Assembly: GCF_000787775.1 (NCBI RefSeq)
Contig: NZ_BBPM01000012.1
Span: 47,711-111,710 of the forward strand
Direction of reading: 5' to 3'
DNA length: 64,000 nucleotides
DNA from: Streptacidiphilus carbonis
Lineage (GTDB): Bacteria > Actinomycetota > Actinomycetes > Streptomycetales > Streptomycetaceae
In this document: positions 19,758 to 28,540 of the stretch, in pieces
How positions within the stretch are numbered: position 1 is the stretch's first letter
How the letters are laid out: the number at the start of each line of letters is the position of its first letter
Position numbers and translations under genes: made by a program
The notes under the pieces: generated by a model
Databases searched by the model: none
Told to the model about the DNA's origin: nothing
What the model saw: only the letters and a program-made list of their open reading frames with translations

Positions 19758-19950
19758 CACAGAATCAAACTTATGGCCTCTGAACTGCGGTTTTTCGTCA
19801 CCAGGGGGCGGGAATCGGAACCTTCGACCTGTGCATTGTCGGCATCCGCCGTTGGTCCGTGGGGGTATGAGCGGTCGATTTGCGGCCTCAGGACGTGCCG
19901 TTTGGCCGTTCTTGTCCGGATCTGGTTGGCGGTATGAGTGGACTCTTCGT

Positions 19951-19971
19951 AGGGGAGGCCAAAGGGAGGCC
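19951..19971. repeat. Subterminal 21-bp repeat, left copy
   Basis: AGGGGAGGCCAAAGGGAGGCC, matched 19 of 21 by 41882-41902 in the same orientation. It starts 193 bases inside the left att repeat; the right copy ends 189 bases inside the right one. The stretch 19760-20012 around it has no gene that I can support. Confidence 0.6.
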
Positions 19972-20012
19972 ATGCTGCCAAGGGGTTGCCCGGGGATGCT
20001 CGGACAGATGGC

Positions 20013-22247
20013 TCAGCCTAGGAACGAACTCGGATCCCCGTGCCAGGAGACCCGAAGCACCTCCCGCGCGCGGGTGCTCGCGACGAACAGCAGCCCGAGT
20101 TCTGTCTGTAGGTCCTCCTGGTGCTGCTGAGCGTCGATCTCGACCGCAGTCACAGCGCTGCGCATGGGGACGATTCCCTCGCTCACACCAGCCACCGCCA
20201 TGCAGCGGAACTCCAGGCCCTTCATACGGTGCATGGTGCCGATGCGAACTCCGGCTCCGTCTGCGACTGTGTCGCCGGTGAGCACGACGGCGTCGATGCC
20301 CTTCCTCTTCAGCGCGGCGGCAAGGTCCCGTCCCAGTTGCACAACGCGCACGCCGACCCCGATCTCGCCCGGTTCGACCCCGGCGGCGATCCAGTCTCCG
20401 ATCGCACAGGCCAGACCCTGCAACTCCTCGGCCTTGTTCGGGTAGCCCTGGGTGAGGGGCTCGGCACCGTGGAACGTCGACCGGTAGCCGTCGAGTCCCT
20501 CCAGGCCGCCGTCCATGTCGTCCGGGAAGAAGGGCTGATCGGCCGGTGGTGTCTTGATGGCTGTATCCAGGGCGTTGGCACTACTGACTCCCCCAGGACG
20601 GCGGGTGAGGAGGGAAACCGCCCACGCGGCGATCTCATGCGTACTGCGGTAGTTGATTCGGAGCTGGAACGACCGGCCGGCGACCGGGATACCGAGACTG
20701 CGCAGTGAAACTTTGTTGCCATAGATCCGCTGATGCGTGTCGCCTGCCAGGAACAGATCGTTTGCTCCCTCTGCAACGGACGCACGCAGCAGCCGCCACT
20801 GGGCTGGGTGCAAGTCCTGTGCCTCGTCGACCACCACATGCCGAAAGCGTCGCTGTTCCCCCGCTGCAGCGCCGGAGTTGAGGATGCGCGCCGCCGCCGC
20901 GTTCAACTGGAGGACCGTATAGCGGTCCTCCTGTCGAACTTCTGCGGTGAACGCCTCGACCGCGCGCCAGACCCGGCCGCGCTGCAAGGGACCGAGAGCC
21001 GCTCCACGCCCGGCGCGGGACGCCTTGAGATAGGACTCCGCACTCTCCAGGTCCTGCGCCAGGAACACATGACGCCACTCCTGGTCCAGGAAGGCGTCCG
21101 TGAGGTTCAGGTTCAACCGCTTGGCCGCGCGTGACCAGCGGGCGGCGATCTCCCGCTGGTCGGTGAGGATGTTCAGCTTGGTCTTGCCGCGCTGCTCGCG
21201 AACCACCTCGTAGGCGAAGGCGTCGACATTGACGACACGGATCCGGCGCGACTGCTCCGGGTCGGTGACCAGCAGCCGGATACTGCGTTCAAGCTCGGCG
21301 GCGAGGTCGCGGGTGAAGGTGGTGAGCAGGACGGCCCCGTCGGGCGCGTCTTTCGGCAGCCGCGCGGCGAGGTGCGCCGCGCGGTGCAGCGCGACGACGG
21401 TCTTCCCGGTGCCGGGGCCGCCTGCCACCCGCGCCGGACCGCTGAACGCTGACCGGTAGGCAATCCGTCGCTGGCTGGGGTGGAGGAAGATTCGCCAGGT
21501 GTCGAACGGTCGCTCAAGCAGCTCCATAAGCTCGGCCGGACCGGAGACCAGCGCGATGCGGCCCTGAGCCCGGTTCATGGCTGCGGTCAGGTCGTCCGGA
21601 ACGTCGCCGTTTGCGGCCAGAGCGGCTGCCTCAGCCTCCTGCCCCGCAGCGAGCTGGACCTGGACGACCTCTTGCCAGACCTGTTCGGGGCTCATCCCGG
21701 CGGCCAGCCCGCAGAGCACGTCGTACTGGTGCTCCGGCAGGAACGGCCGTGTGCTGTCCAGTAGTTCCTCGGAGTGGATCTGCCGGGACAGCACAAGCAC
21801 AGCTTCGTCGATCCCCAGTCGGCGCAGGTCGGCGTCCGAGACGTGTGCGAGCAGCGCGGCGGTGGCCGGGGAGCCGACGACGGTCTTCCTGAGACCGTCG
21901 CTCAGGCGCTCCAGAGCGAGATCATCGCGGATCTCGATGCCCTGGGTGGCGGCGTTGAGCGAGGCTCGGTGGGTGAGGGCCCAGTCGATCGCGTCGTCAT
22001 GGGGCAGCACCTTGAGCAGGAGGAAGCTGCTCCCCTGCTCCGGAGCGAGGACGACTCCCCGGTAGAACTTGTCGATCCGCATGGTTTTGAGGCGGGCATC
22101 GCGCCCGTGGTTCAGCTTCTCCAGGTGCGCGCCTGCGGCCGAGGTGTGCTCGAACTTGTCCAGGGCCTCCACGACCCGCTTCTGGACGTGCCGCTCCAGG
22201 CCGGCGAACTCTTTCATGAAGTCACGGTGGAACCCGAGCGAAGGCAT
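20013..22247 (-). CDS. UvrD/Rep-type helicase with RelE/ParE-like N-terminal domain
   Basis: A 744-residue superfamily 1A helicase. Residues 1-100 (FHRDFMKEFAGLERHVQKRV, then a KLNHGRDARLKTMRID strand pair and LLLKVLPHDDAIDWA) resemble the RelE/ParE toxin fold. After a helical linker come Walker A GGPGTGKT (about 275), QxxR-like LHPSQRRIAYRS, DEAQD Walker B (about 469), AGDTHQRIYG, INYRSTHEIAAW and, near the end, IGTMHRMKGLEF and FVASTRAREVL. ATP-driven translocation on DNA is expected. The start is ATG 22247. It lies 52 bases downstream of the DUF6119 gene on the same strand, so the two are probably one unit. A defence or DNA-repair role is inferred from context. Confidence 0.88.
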   Translation of the reverse strand: MPSLGFHRDFMKEFAGLERHVQKRVVEALDKFEHTSAAGAHLEKLNHGRDARLKTMRIDKFYRGVVLAPEQGSSFLLLKVLPHDDAIDWALTHRASLNAATQGIEIRDDLALERLSDGLRKTVVGSPATAALLAHVSDADLRRLGIDEAVLVLSRQIHSEELLDSTRPFLPEHQYDVLCGLAAGMSPEQVWQEVVQVQLAAGQEAEAAALAANGDVPDDLTAAMNRAQGRIALVSGPAELMELLERPFDTWRIFLHPSQRRIAYRSAFSGPARVAGGPGTGKTVVALHRAAHLAARLPKDAPDGAVLLTTFTRDLAAELERSIRLLVTDPEQSRRIRVVNVDAFAYEVVREQRGKTKLNILTDQREIAARWSRAAKRLNLNLTDAFLDQEWRHVFLAQDLESAESYLKASRAGRGAALGPLQRGRVWRAVEAFTAEVRQEDRYTVLQLNAAAARILNSGAAAGEQRRFRHVVVDEAQDLHPAQWRLLRASVAEGANDLFLAGDTHQRIYGNKVSLRSLGIPVAGRSFQLRINYRSTHEIAAWAVSLLTRRPGGVSSANALDTAIKTPPADQPFFPDDMDGGLEGLDGYRSTFHGAEPLTQGYPNKAEELQGLACAIGDWIAAGVEPGEIGVGVRVVQLGRDLAAALKRKGIDAVVLTGDTVADGAGVRIGTMHRMKGLEFRCMAVAGVSEGIVPMRSAVTAVEIDAQQHQEDLQTELGLLFVASTRAREVLRVSWHGDPSSFLG

Positions 22248-22299
22248 AGTGGCGCTTCCCGCCTCTCGGAGCTGGGGTGGAGGTGCTGCGTCGGCAACG

Positions 22300-24003
22300 T
22301 TACTGATCTACAGGGGAGTTCAGCGGAGGATGCGGGCGATCTCGACCTCGGCGTTCATCGCCCTGAGCCGGCGCACCGCCTGGAGCAGTGAGACCTGCGC
22401 GAACGCGAAGAGCGAGTCCACCGTGATCTCCTCGCCCTCCTTGAGGAGGATGCCGAAGACGACCCGGAGCGAGCCGAAGTCCTGGAGCAGCCGGTGGTCC
22501 GGGGGTGTGCGCGGCCACCTGGGCGAGGAACTTGGTCCGGACGGCCGTGTCGCTGCGCAGGGCCTCGACCGCGGCGACGCCCTGGGCGAAGAGATGGTTC
22601 AACGGTGCCGTACTGGAGGGGGCCTTCTTGACGCAGATCAGCTGGTTCTCCGGACCGAGGAGGTCGCAGATCTCCAGGCCGCCGCCGTTGAACTTCTTCG
22701 TGACGATGCCCTTCTTGTCGAACAGAAGGTAGCCCCTCTGCTTCGCCGCCTCGGCGTTGTACCAGCCTTCGTCGTGCGAGTCCTGGCCCTTCACGATCGG
22801 GCCCTTCGGCCAGGGCGGCAGGGTGACAGTGGACGGCTCCGCGAAAAGTTCGGCGAGCTCCTCCTCCAGGGTGGTAAGGAATCCTGCGCCGACCTCGAAC
22901 CACTTGCCCTGACCGAAGAAGAAGCGGTCCGTGTCGACCGGGACGTCGGCGATGAGCCACTCCTGCCCGGTAGTGGCAGCGCCGAGCGGGGTCCGGAGGT
23001 CGTCGTCGCTGAACATGACGACCCGGACCTGGCTGAGTGCCTTCATACGGTCGCCCTCGGCCTGATCCTTCACGAAGCCCAGGAGCACGGACAGGTCAAG
23101 GTCGGAGACTTCCTGGACGCGGTCGCCCCGGCGGATGCGGAACGCCTGGGCGGATCCGAAGCCCTCCTGGCAGGAGTCCGGGACACCCACGGTGAGCCGG
23201 GGGCTGCCGAGATCGCCGAGCATCGCCTCAAGGACAGTCTGGGCCTGCACCACCTTCCGGCCCCGCTTGTCGAGAGTACGGATCCTCTCGACGAACCGCA
23301 GTTCTGTGAGCGGGTCCGGACGTGCGGAGACGGCCTCGATGGCCTCCAGGTCCTTCAGGAACTCCTCCAGGTTGGTGGCGAGCGGGAGCTTGATCGTCGA
23401 CTCCGAGCACTCGATCCGGACCTGCCGCGCCTTGCCGGACTGCAGGGAGGTCAGCGGGATGCTGCTGACGGTTCCGCAGATCCGCCGCACTACGGCGCCG
23501 AAGCGATCCAGGCCGAAGCCGTCGATCCGCTCTCCGCGGGCGACCGAGTACTCGTCCACGCGTCCGCGGCCGTCCATGATCTGGTTGCGGATCTTGAGGA
23601 TTCCGTCCTCGTCCAGGCAGCGGGTGGCGAACTGGAGCCCGAACTCGTCGTCGCGGTAGTACGGATCGAGCATGTGCTGGCCGACGCCATAGGTGAGGGC
23701 GTACAAGCCCTGCTTCGTACGCAGGAGCACCAGTCCGGCTGCGGAGTGGTTGCGCTCGTTCAGGTCTAGTCCGGTGATACGCGAGACGGCGTCGCACCAG
23801 TCGGCCCGGTCGCGGGGGATGCCGCCGTTGATCAGCAGGCCCTCGACGCTTTCCTGGACGAACTCCCTGACCTGGTAGTCGGGGTGGTTCAGGTAGCGGC
23901 TGCGGACGAGTTGGCGCAGCTCGACGGTTCCGCCGTCGGGGACAGTCAGCCGGTGGAGGGTCGACTTGCGCGTGCCGGACTGACGCTTCTGCTGCTGGGT
24001 CAT
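22300..24003 (-). CDS. DUF6119 / TIGR04141 family protein, C-terminal frameshift
   Basis: The ORF as read has 567 residues. Residues about 85-500 match the sporadically distributed TIGR04141/DUF6119 family (GLYALTYGVGQHMLDPYYRD; DGFGLDRFGAVVRRICG; QGKWFEVGAGFL; GGGLEICDLLGPENQLICVK; NHLFAQGVAAVEAL). After residue about 500 it turns into Pro/Gly/Arg nonsense. Removing one G from the five-G run at 22501-22505 restores a natural C-terminus containing LLQDFGSLRVVFGILL and ending ...IARILR at a stop at 22320-22322. This is a one-base frameshift or a sequencing error. The family is of unknown function and is often found near restriction systems. The start at 24003 (MTQQQKRQS) is preceded by a strong promoter. 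Confidence 0.8.
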   Translation of the reverse strand: MTQQQKRQSGTRKSTLHRLTVPDGGTVELRQLVRSRYLNHPDYQVREFVQESVEGLLINGGIPRDRADWCDAVSRITGLDLNERNHSAAGLVLLRTKQGLYALTYGVGQHMLDPYYRDDEFGLQFATRCLDEDGILKIRNQIMDGRGRVDEYSVARGERIDGFGLDRFGAVVRRICGTVSSIPLTSLQSGKARQVRIECSESTIKLPLATNLEEFLKDLEAIEAVSARPDPLTELRFVERIRTLDKRGRKVVQAQTVLEAMLGDLGSPRLTVGVPDSCQEGFGSAQAFRIRRGDRVQEVSDLDLSVLLGFVKDQAEGDRMKALSQVRVVMFSDDDLRTPLGAATTGQEWLIADVPVDTDRFFFGQGKWFEVGAGFLTTLEEELAELFAEPSTVTLPPWPKGPIVKGQDSHDEGWYNAEAAKQRGYLLFDKKGIVTKKFNGGGLEICDLLGPENQLICVKKAPSSTAPLNHLFAQGVAAVEALRSDTAVRTKFLAQVAAHTPGPPAAPGLRLAPGRLRHPPQGGRGDHGGLALRVRAGLTAPGGAPAQGDERRGRDRPHPPLNSPVDQ

Positions 24004-24058
24004 GGCGGTCCTGCTCTCTTGGCTCAGTGAGTTCCTGGTGGGCTGTGTGATGTCGCGG

Positions 24059-24079
24059 CAGTGCCACCTGCTGGCACTG
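24059..24079. promoter_or_regulatory. Palindrome in the DUF6119 leader
   Basis: CAGTGCCA (24059-24066) and TGGCACTG (24072-24079) form a perfect 8-bp inverted repeat around CCTGC. It sits just downstream of the leftward -10, where a repressor would block transcription or the RNA would fold. Confidence 0.6.
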
Positions 24080-24090
24080 GAAGCCTCTAC

Positions 24091-24120
24091 AGATAAGCAT
24101 GACAATGAAAGCACTGTCAA
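24091..24120 (-). promoter_or_regulatory. Strong sigma-70 type promoter for the DUF6119 gene
   Basis: On the reverse strand TTGACA (24115-24120) and TTATCT (24091-24096) are 18 bases apart, close to the housekeeping consensus. The divergent methylase gene starts at 24192, so this AT-rich 188-base gap controls both directions. TGACA/TGTCA half sites also flank the spacer. Confidence 0.72.
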
Positions 24121-24191
24121 TCAACTTTTTAAGCTTGCTGTGTGGTGTAGTGTGTTTACTGTTCACGCCGAGAGGGGCAGGTTTCCAGGTC

Positions 24192-26396
24192 ATGCCGCAG
24201 CAACAGCCAGCACCCCAGCCGACTGCGCAGGTCACCGCGTCCGAGATCTCCCGCATCGCCGGCGTCACGCGCGCCACCGTCAGCAACTGGAGGCGACGCC
24301 ATGCCGACTTCCCTGCCCCTAGCGGCGGCACCGAGAGCAGCCCGCTGTACGACCTGACTGCCGTCCAGCGCTGGCTCCGCGAGCGGGGGTACACGTCCAG
24401 TGCTTCGCCGGTGGAGGATCTGCGGACCGCCTTGCGACTGACCGGTGGCGGAACACCGGCACGACGCTTTTTTCCGCTGCTCAGCGCGGCCACACGGCTG
24501 CTGGCAGAGCAGGTACCCGGGGGGTTCACAGCCCTCCCCGATGACCGGCTCGCGTCGCTTGCCAGCCAGGTCGTTGCCGACACTGATGCGGGCTTCGGCG
24601 CGAGTGAACCTGTCCAGTACGGTGCCGACGAAGCGACCGTCATCCGTGCCGTCCTCACCTCTGCGAAGGAAGCAGGTACCCGGCCCACACTCGATGTCTT
24701 GGCCGAGCGCGAGCTTGACGAGAGCGCTGCGACCGGGACCTATCAGACGCCTGCGGGTCTGGCGGCCCTCATGGCCGCCTTCTTGCCCGTCGGCACCGCG
24801 CGGGTCCTGGACCCGGCCTGTGGCAGTGGAACACTGCTGGTGGCGGCTGCGGAGCGCGGTGCCGGTGAGCTGTACGGTCAGGACACGCTGGCCCTGCAGG
24901 TGCAGCGGGCCGGTGTGACGCTCAGGCTGGCCGAGCCCGACCTTGAGGCTGACGGCGGTCGGGTGGCGCTGGCGGTCGGGGACAGCCTGCGTGCCGATGC
25001 TTTCCCCGAACTGCACGCGGACGCCGTGCTCTGCAACCCGCCGTACGGGGACCGCGATTGGGGACACGAGGAACTCGCCTATGACCCGAGGTGGGCGTAC
25101 GGCGTTCCGCCGCGGTTCGAGTCGGAGCTGGCCTGGGTGCAGCATGCCCTCGCGCATGTCGAACCCGGCGGCCATGTGGTGATGCTGCTCCCGCCCGCAC
25201 TCGCTTTCCGCACGTCCGGCCGCCGCATCCGCACCGAACTGCTGCGGAGTGGGGCATTGCGCGCCGTCGTCTCGCTCCCGGCGCGCGTCGCCTACCCGCT
25301 TCACATCGCGCTGCAGATCTGGATACTCCAGCGGCCGGAGCCGGGGGGTGCTGATCGGTCGTCGGTGCTGTTCGTCGACGGGGGCGAGGGTGAGACCGGG
25401 GGCGGTGCTGCAGGCACAGGGAGTGGGACAGGTACGGGGGCTGGTCGTCGTCCTACCTTCGACTGGCCCGGGTTGGCAGCGCGGGTCGTCCCGTTGTGGG
25501 CTGACTTTCGGGATCATCCGGAGAACTTCGCCGACGAGGCCGGTCTTGCTCGGGCTGTGTCGATCGTGGATCTGTTCGATGATGTCGTCGATGTCACGCC
25601 GGCCCGACATGTCCGGGCGACTGCCGCCGATATTGACCCCGAGTCACTTGCCCGGGAGGTAAGTGACCTGTACGGGCAGCTTCGGCGGAGCGTGGTTGAG
25701 CTGGGAGCGGCGAGTGAGGACGGGGAGTGGAAGCCCGCCGGGAAGGTAGGACGAGACTGGCGTTCGGCGACCCTCGCTGACCTGGCCCGCGGCGGTGCGC
25801 TCACGATCCTGAGAGGAGCGGCAGCGGGCGGACGGGACTCCGCCCGGGCCGGGAGCACTGGCGCGGGGGGAGTGAGCACCGACCGGAGGGCGTTGACAGC
25901 GCGTGATGTCGCCACCGGGAGCAAGCCGTCGGGCGCCGACGGGGATGCGCATCCGGACGCCTCACAGAGTGTTGCCGCTGGCGACGTGCTGGTGCGCGCG
26001 GTCTCCGGCGCGAGCGCGGTCGGGGACATGACGCGGGTGGCGGACGAGTCTGACGCAGGGGCGGCTCTGGGCTCCAACCTGCACCTACTGCGCCCAGACC
26101 CAGCGCGCTTGGACCCCTGGTTCCTCGCCGGATTCCTCGGGGCGGCCGACAATATCGCCGCAGCGTCCACTGGCAGCACCTTGGTCCAGGTCAACCCAGG
26201 TCGACTGCGCGTCCCGCTCATGCCGCTGGCGAAGCAGCGGCGCTACGGGGACGCCTTCAGACGCGCCCACGAGCTGCGCGTGCTGGCCCAACGCACAGCG
26301 GCCCTGGTGGAGGATACGGCAGCAGCGCTGACCACCGGTCTCACCGCAGGCGCGCTGCTGCCGCCGACTCCCGACGACACGCACGGATCTGCCTGA
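24192..26396 (+). CDS. N6-adenine DNA methylase with N-terminal HTH and C-terminal specificity-like domain
   Basis: A 734-residue protein. Residues about 15-70 look like a helix-turn-helix (TASEISRIAGVTRATVSNWR). About 170-440 form a gamma-type adenine methylase with SAM motif I LDPACGSGTLLVAA (about 206) and catalytic NPPY (282-285). The C-terminal half (about 530-734) has the layout of a type I S-subunit target-recognition domain plus conserved helix (ALTARDVATG, AAGDVLVRAVSG, then QVNPGRLRVPLMPLAKQRRY). Methylase and specificity in one chain, with no matching nuclease beside it, suggest a solitary or regulatory methylase or a component of the adjacent DUF6119/helicase genes. Start ATG 24192. 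It is not the hsdM of the type I operon, which follows separately. Confidence 0.85.
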   Translation: MPQQQPAPQPTAQVTASEISRIAGVTRATVSNWRRRHADFPAPSGGTESSPLYDLTAVQRWLRERGYTSSASPVEDLRTALRLTGGGTPARRFFPLLSAATRLLAEQVPGGFTALPDDRLASLASQVVADTDAGFGASEPVQYGADEATVIRAVLTSAKEAGTRPTLDVLAERELDESAATGTYQTPAGLAALMAAFLPVGTARVLDPACGSGTLLVAAAERGAGELYGQDTLALQVQRAGVTLRLAEPDLEADGGRVALAVGDSLRADAFPELHADAVLCNPPYGDRDWGHEELAYDPRWAYGVPPRFESELAWVQHALAHVEPGGHVVMLLPPALAFRTSGRRIRTELLRSGALRAVVSLPARVAYPLHIALQIWILQRPEPGGADRSSVLFVDGGEGETGGGAAGTGSGTGTGAGRRPTFDWPGLAARVVPLWADFRDHPENFADEAGLARAVSIVDLFDDVVDVTPARHVRATAADIDPESLAREVSDLYGQLRRSVVELGAASEDGEWKPAGKVGRDWRSATLADLARGGALTILRGAAAGGRDSARAGSTGAGGVSTDRRALTARDVATGSKPSGADGDAHPDASQSVAAGDVLVRAVSGASAVGDMTRVADESDAGAALGSNLHLLRPDPARLDPWFLAGFLGAADNIAAASTGSTLVQVNPGRLRVPLMPLAKQRRYGDAFRRAHELRVLAQRTAALVEDTAAALTTGLTAGALLPPTPDDTHGSA

Positions 26397-26494
26397 ACTA
26401 CCGCAGCCGGCAGGTCGATCGACCAGACTGCATGCATCCCGCCCGCCTCACCGATGGTGACCGGACGGAACCTGAAAAGAAACTGGGGAACCTC

Positions 26495-28540
26495 TTGAAC
26501 AGCAGCAAGCACACGGAGCTGGCGAACCACGCCTGGTCCGTCGCAGATCTCCTGCGAGGCGACTACAAGCAGTCCGACTACGGCAAGGTCATTCTCCCGT
26601 TCACTGTGCTGCGGCGCCTGGAGTGCGTACTGGAGCCCACGCGCGAGAAGGTCACTGCGACCGCCGTGGAGGTGGTCGGGCGGGACCTCGACGAGGACCG
26701 CTTCCTGAGAAAGGCGTCCGGGCACGCCTTCTACAACAGAAGCTCACTGACGCTGAAGAAGATCGCCGGCGACCCGCAGAACACAGCGAAGAACTTGCAG
26801 CTGTACGTCGCGGCGTTCTCAGAGAACGCCCGCGAAGTGCTGGAGAAGTACGATTTCAACCAGCAGATCCGGAAGCTCGACAGCGCGAAACTGCTCTACG
26901 AGGTCATGGGGCGGTTCGCCGATCTCGATCTGCGTCCGGTGCTGCGTGACGCCGCCGGGAACGTGGTGCCGGCTGAGGACGGTCGTCCGGTTGAGATCGT
27001 CAGCAACCACCAGATGGGCTACATCTTCGAGGAACTGATCCGACGTTTCTCGGAGCAGTCGAACGAGACAGCGGGGGAGCACTTCACCCCGCGCGAGGTC
27101 ATCAAACTGATGGTCAACCTGCTGGTCGCCCCAGACGCGGACGCGCTGACGCTCTCGGTCGCCGTCCGGAAGATCCTGGACCCGGCCTGCGGGACCGGCG
27201 GCATGTTGAGCGCGGCGGAGGATCACATCACCGCGCTCAACCCGAAGGCACGGGTGTCCGCCTACGGCCAGGAGCTCAACCCCGAGTCCTGGGCGATCTG
27301 CCGGTCGGACCTGATGATCAAGGGGCAGGATCCGGCAAACATCGCCTTCGGCAACTCTTTCAGCGACGACGGCCACAAGCGCGAGAAGTTCGACTACCTG
27401 CTGGCCAACCCGCCGTTCGGCGTGGACTGGAAGAAGGTGGAGGGAGTCGTCAAGGACGAGCACGAGCAGTTGGGGGAGTCCGGTCGCTTCGGTGCGGGCC
27501 TGCCGCGCATCAACGACGGCTCGCTGCTGTTCCTGCAGCACATGCTGTCGAAGATGAAGCCGGTGGACGTCCACGGGATGGGCGGATCGCGGGTCGCCAT
27601 CGTCTTCAACGGTTCGCCGCTGTTCACCGGCGCGGCCGAGTCCGGTGAGTCCAACATCCGGCGGTGGATCCTGGAGAACGACTGGCTGGAGGCGGTCGTC
27701 GCCCTGCCCGACCAGCTCTTCTACAACACCGGTATCTCCACCTATTTCTGGATTCTGACGAACCGCAAGCGAATCGACCATAAGGGCAAGGTCGTGCTGC
27801 TGGACGCACGCGACTACTGGCAGAAGATGCGCAAGTCGCTGGGCGACAAGCGCAAGGAACTGAGCGACAAGCACATCCGCGACATCACACTGCTGTATGC
27901 GGAGGCGCTGCAGGTCGCCGCTGACCCGGAGCATGAGCTGCACGGGAAGGTGAAGGTCTTCAAGAACGAGGACTTCGGCTACCGCCGTATCACGGTCGAA
28001 CGTCCGCTGAAGCTGAGGTTCGAGGTGACGGCGGAGACGCTGGAGGCGCTGGCTGAGGCCAAGCCGGTCCAGCGGTTGGCGCAGGCAGAGGAGTTCGTCG
28101 CAGCAGCGCGGGTGTTGGACGGACAGAGCTGGGCGACGAAGTCCGAGGCGTTCATCGCACTCAAGGACGCGGTGGTCGCGGCGGGGCTGCTGTGGCCGTC
28201 GGGCGCGCCGTTTACTAAGGCAGTGCGGGACGCAGTGGGGATTCGGGACGCAGAGGGGGAGGTCCAGATGGCCAAGGGATCGCCCGAACCAGACGCCGAG
28301 CTCCGGGACGCGGAGAACGTGCCGTTGGACGAGGACGTGGAGGAGTACCTCAAGCGAGAGGTTCTGCCGCACGTCCCGGACGCCTGGATCGACCACACGA
28401 AGACGAAGATCGGCTACGAGATCCCGTTCACCCGGCACTTCTACGTCTACCAGACGCCGAGGCCACTGGCAGAGATCGACGCGGAGCTGAGGTCGCTTGA
28501 GGCCGCGATTCAGGTGCTACTCGGGGAGGTGACGGAATGA
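26495..28540 (+). CDS. hsdM: Type I restriction-modification methylase subunit HsdM
   Basis: A 681-residue M subunit that methylates adenine when complexed with HsdS. The N-terminal helical domain (HTELANHAWSVADLLRGDYK to about 150) is followed by EHFTPREVIKLMVNLLV, SAM motif I LDPACGTGGMLSAAEDH (about 229) and NPPF (305). The start is uncertain: TTG 26495 (NSSKHTELANHAW) has GGGGA about 5 bases upstream and fits family N-termini, while an in-frame ATG at 26432 would add 21 residues with no ribosome site. The stop overlaps the hsdS ATG (ATGA), opening a tightly coupled operon. Confidence 0.92.
   Translation: MNSSKHTELANHAWSVADLLRGDYKQSDYGKVILPFTVLRRLECVLEPTREKVTATAVEVVGRDLDEDRFLRKASGHAFYNRSSLTLKKIAGDPQNTAKNLQLYVAAFSENAREVLEKYDFNQQIRKLDSAKLLYEVMGRFADLDLRPVLRDAAGNVVPAEDGRPVEIVSNHQMGYIFEELIRRFSEQSNETAGEHFTPREVIKLMVNLLVAPDADALTLSVAVRKILDPACGTGGMLSAAEDHITALNPKARVSAYGQELNPESWAICRSDLMIKGQDPANIAFGNSFSDDGHKREKFDYLLANPPFGVDWKKVEGVVKDEHEQLGESGRFGAGLPRINDGSLLFLQHMLSKMKPVDVHGMGGSRVAIVFNGSPLFTGAAESGESNIRRWILENDWLEAVVALPDQLFYNTGISTYFWILTNRKRIDHKGKVVLLDARDYWQKMRKSLGDKRKELSDKHIRDITLLYAEALQVAADPEHELHGKVKVFKNEDFGYRRITVERPLKLRFEVTAETLEALAEAKPVQRLAQAEEFVAAARVLDGQSWATKSEAFIALKDAVVAAGLLWPSGAPFTKAVRDAVGIRDAEGEVQMAKGSPEPDAELRDAENVPLDEDVEEYLKREVLPHVPDAWIDHTKTKIGYEIPFTRHFYVYQTPRPLAEIDAELRSLEAAIQVLLGEVTE

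Noticed and set aside
19689..19981. Small minus-strand ORFs reading through the tRNA (peptides such as PPVGFEPTTYALQV and LSDSNRRPTHYKC)
   Set aside because: These are the well-known spurious translations of the tRNA antisense strand and often pollute databases.
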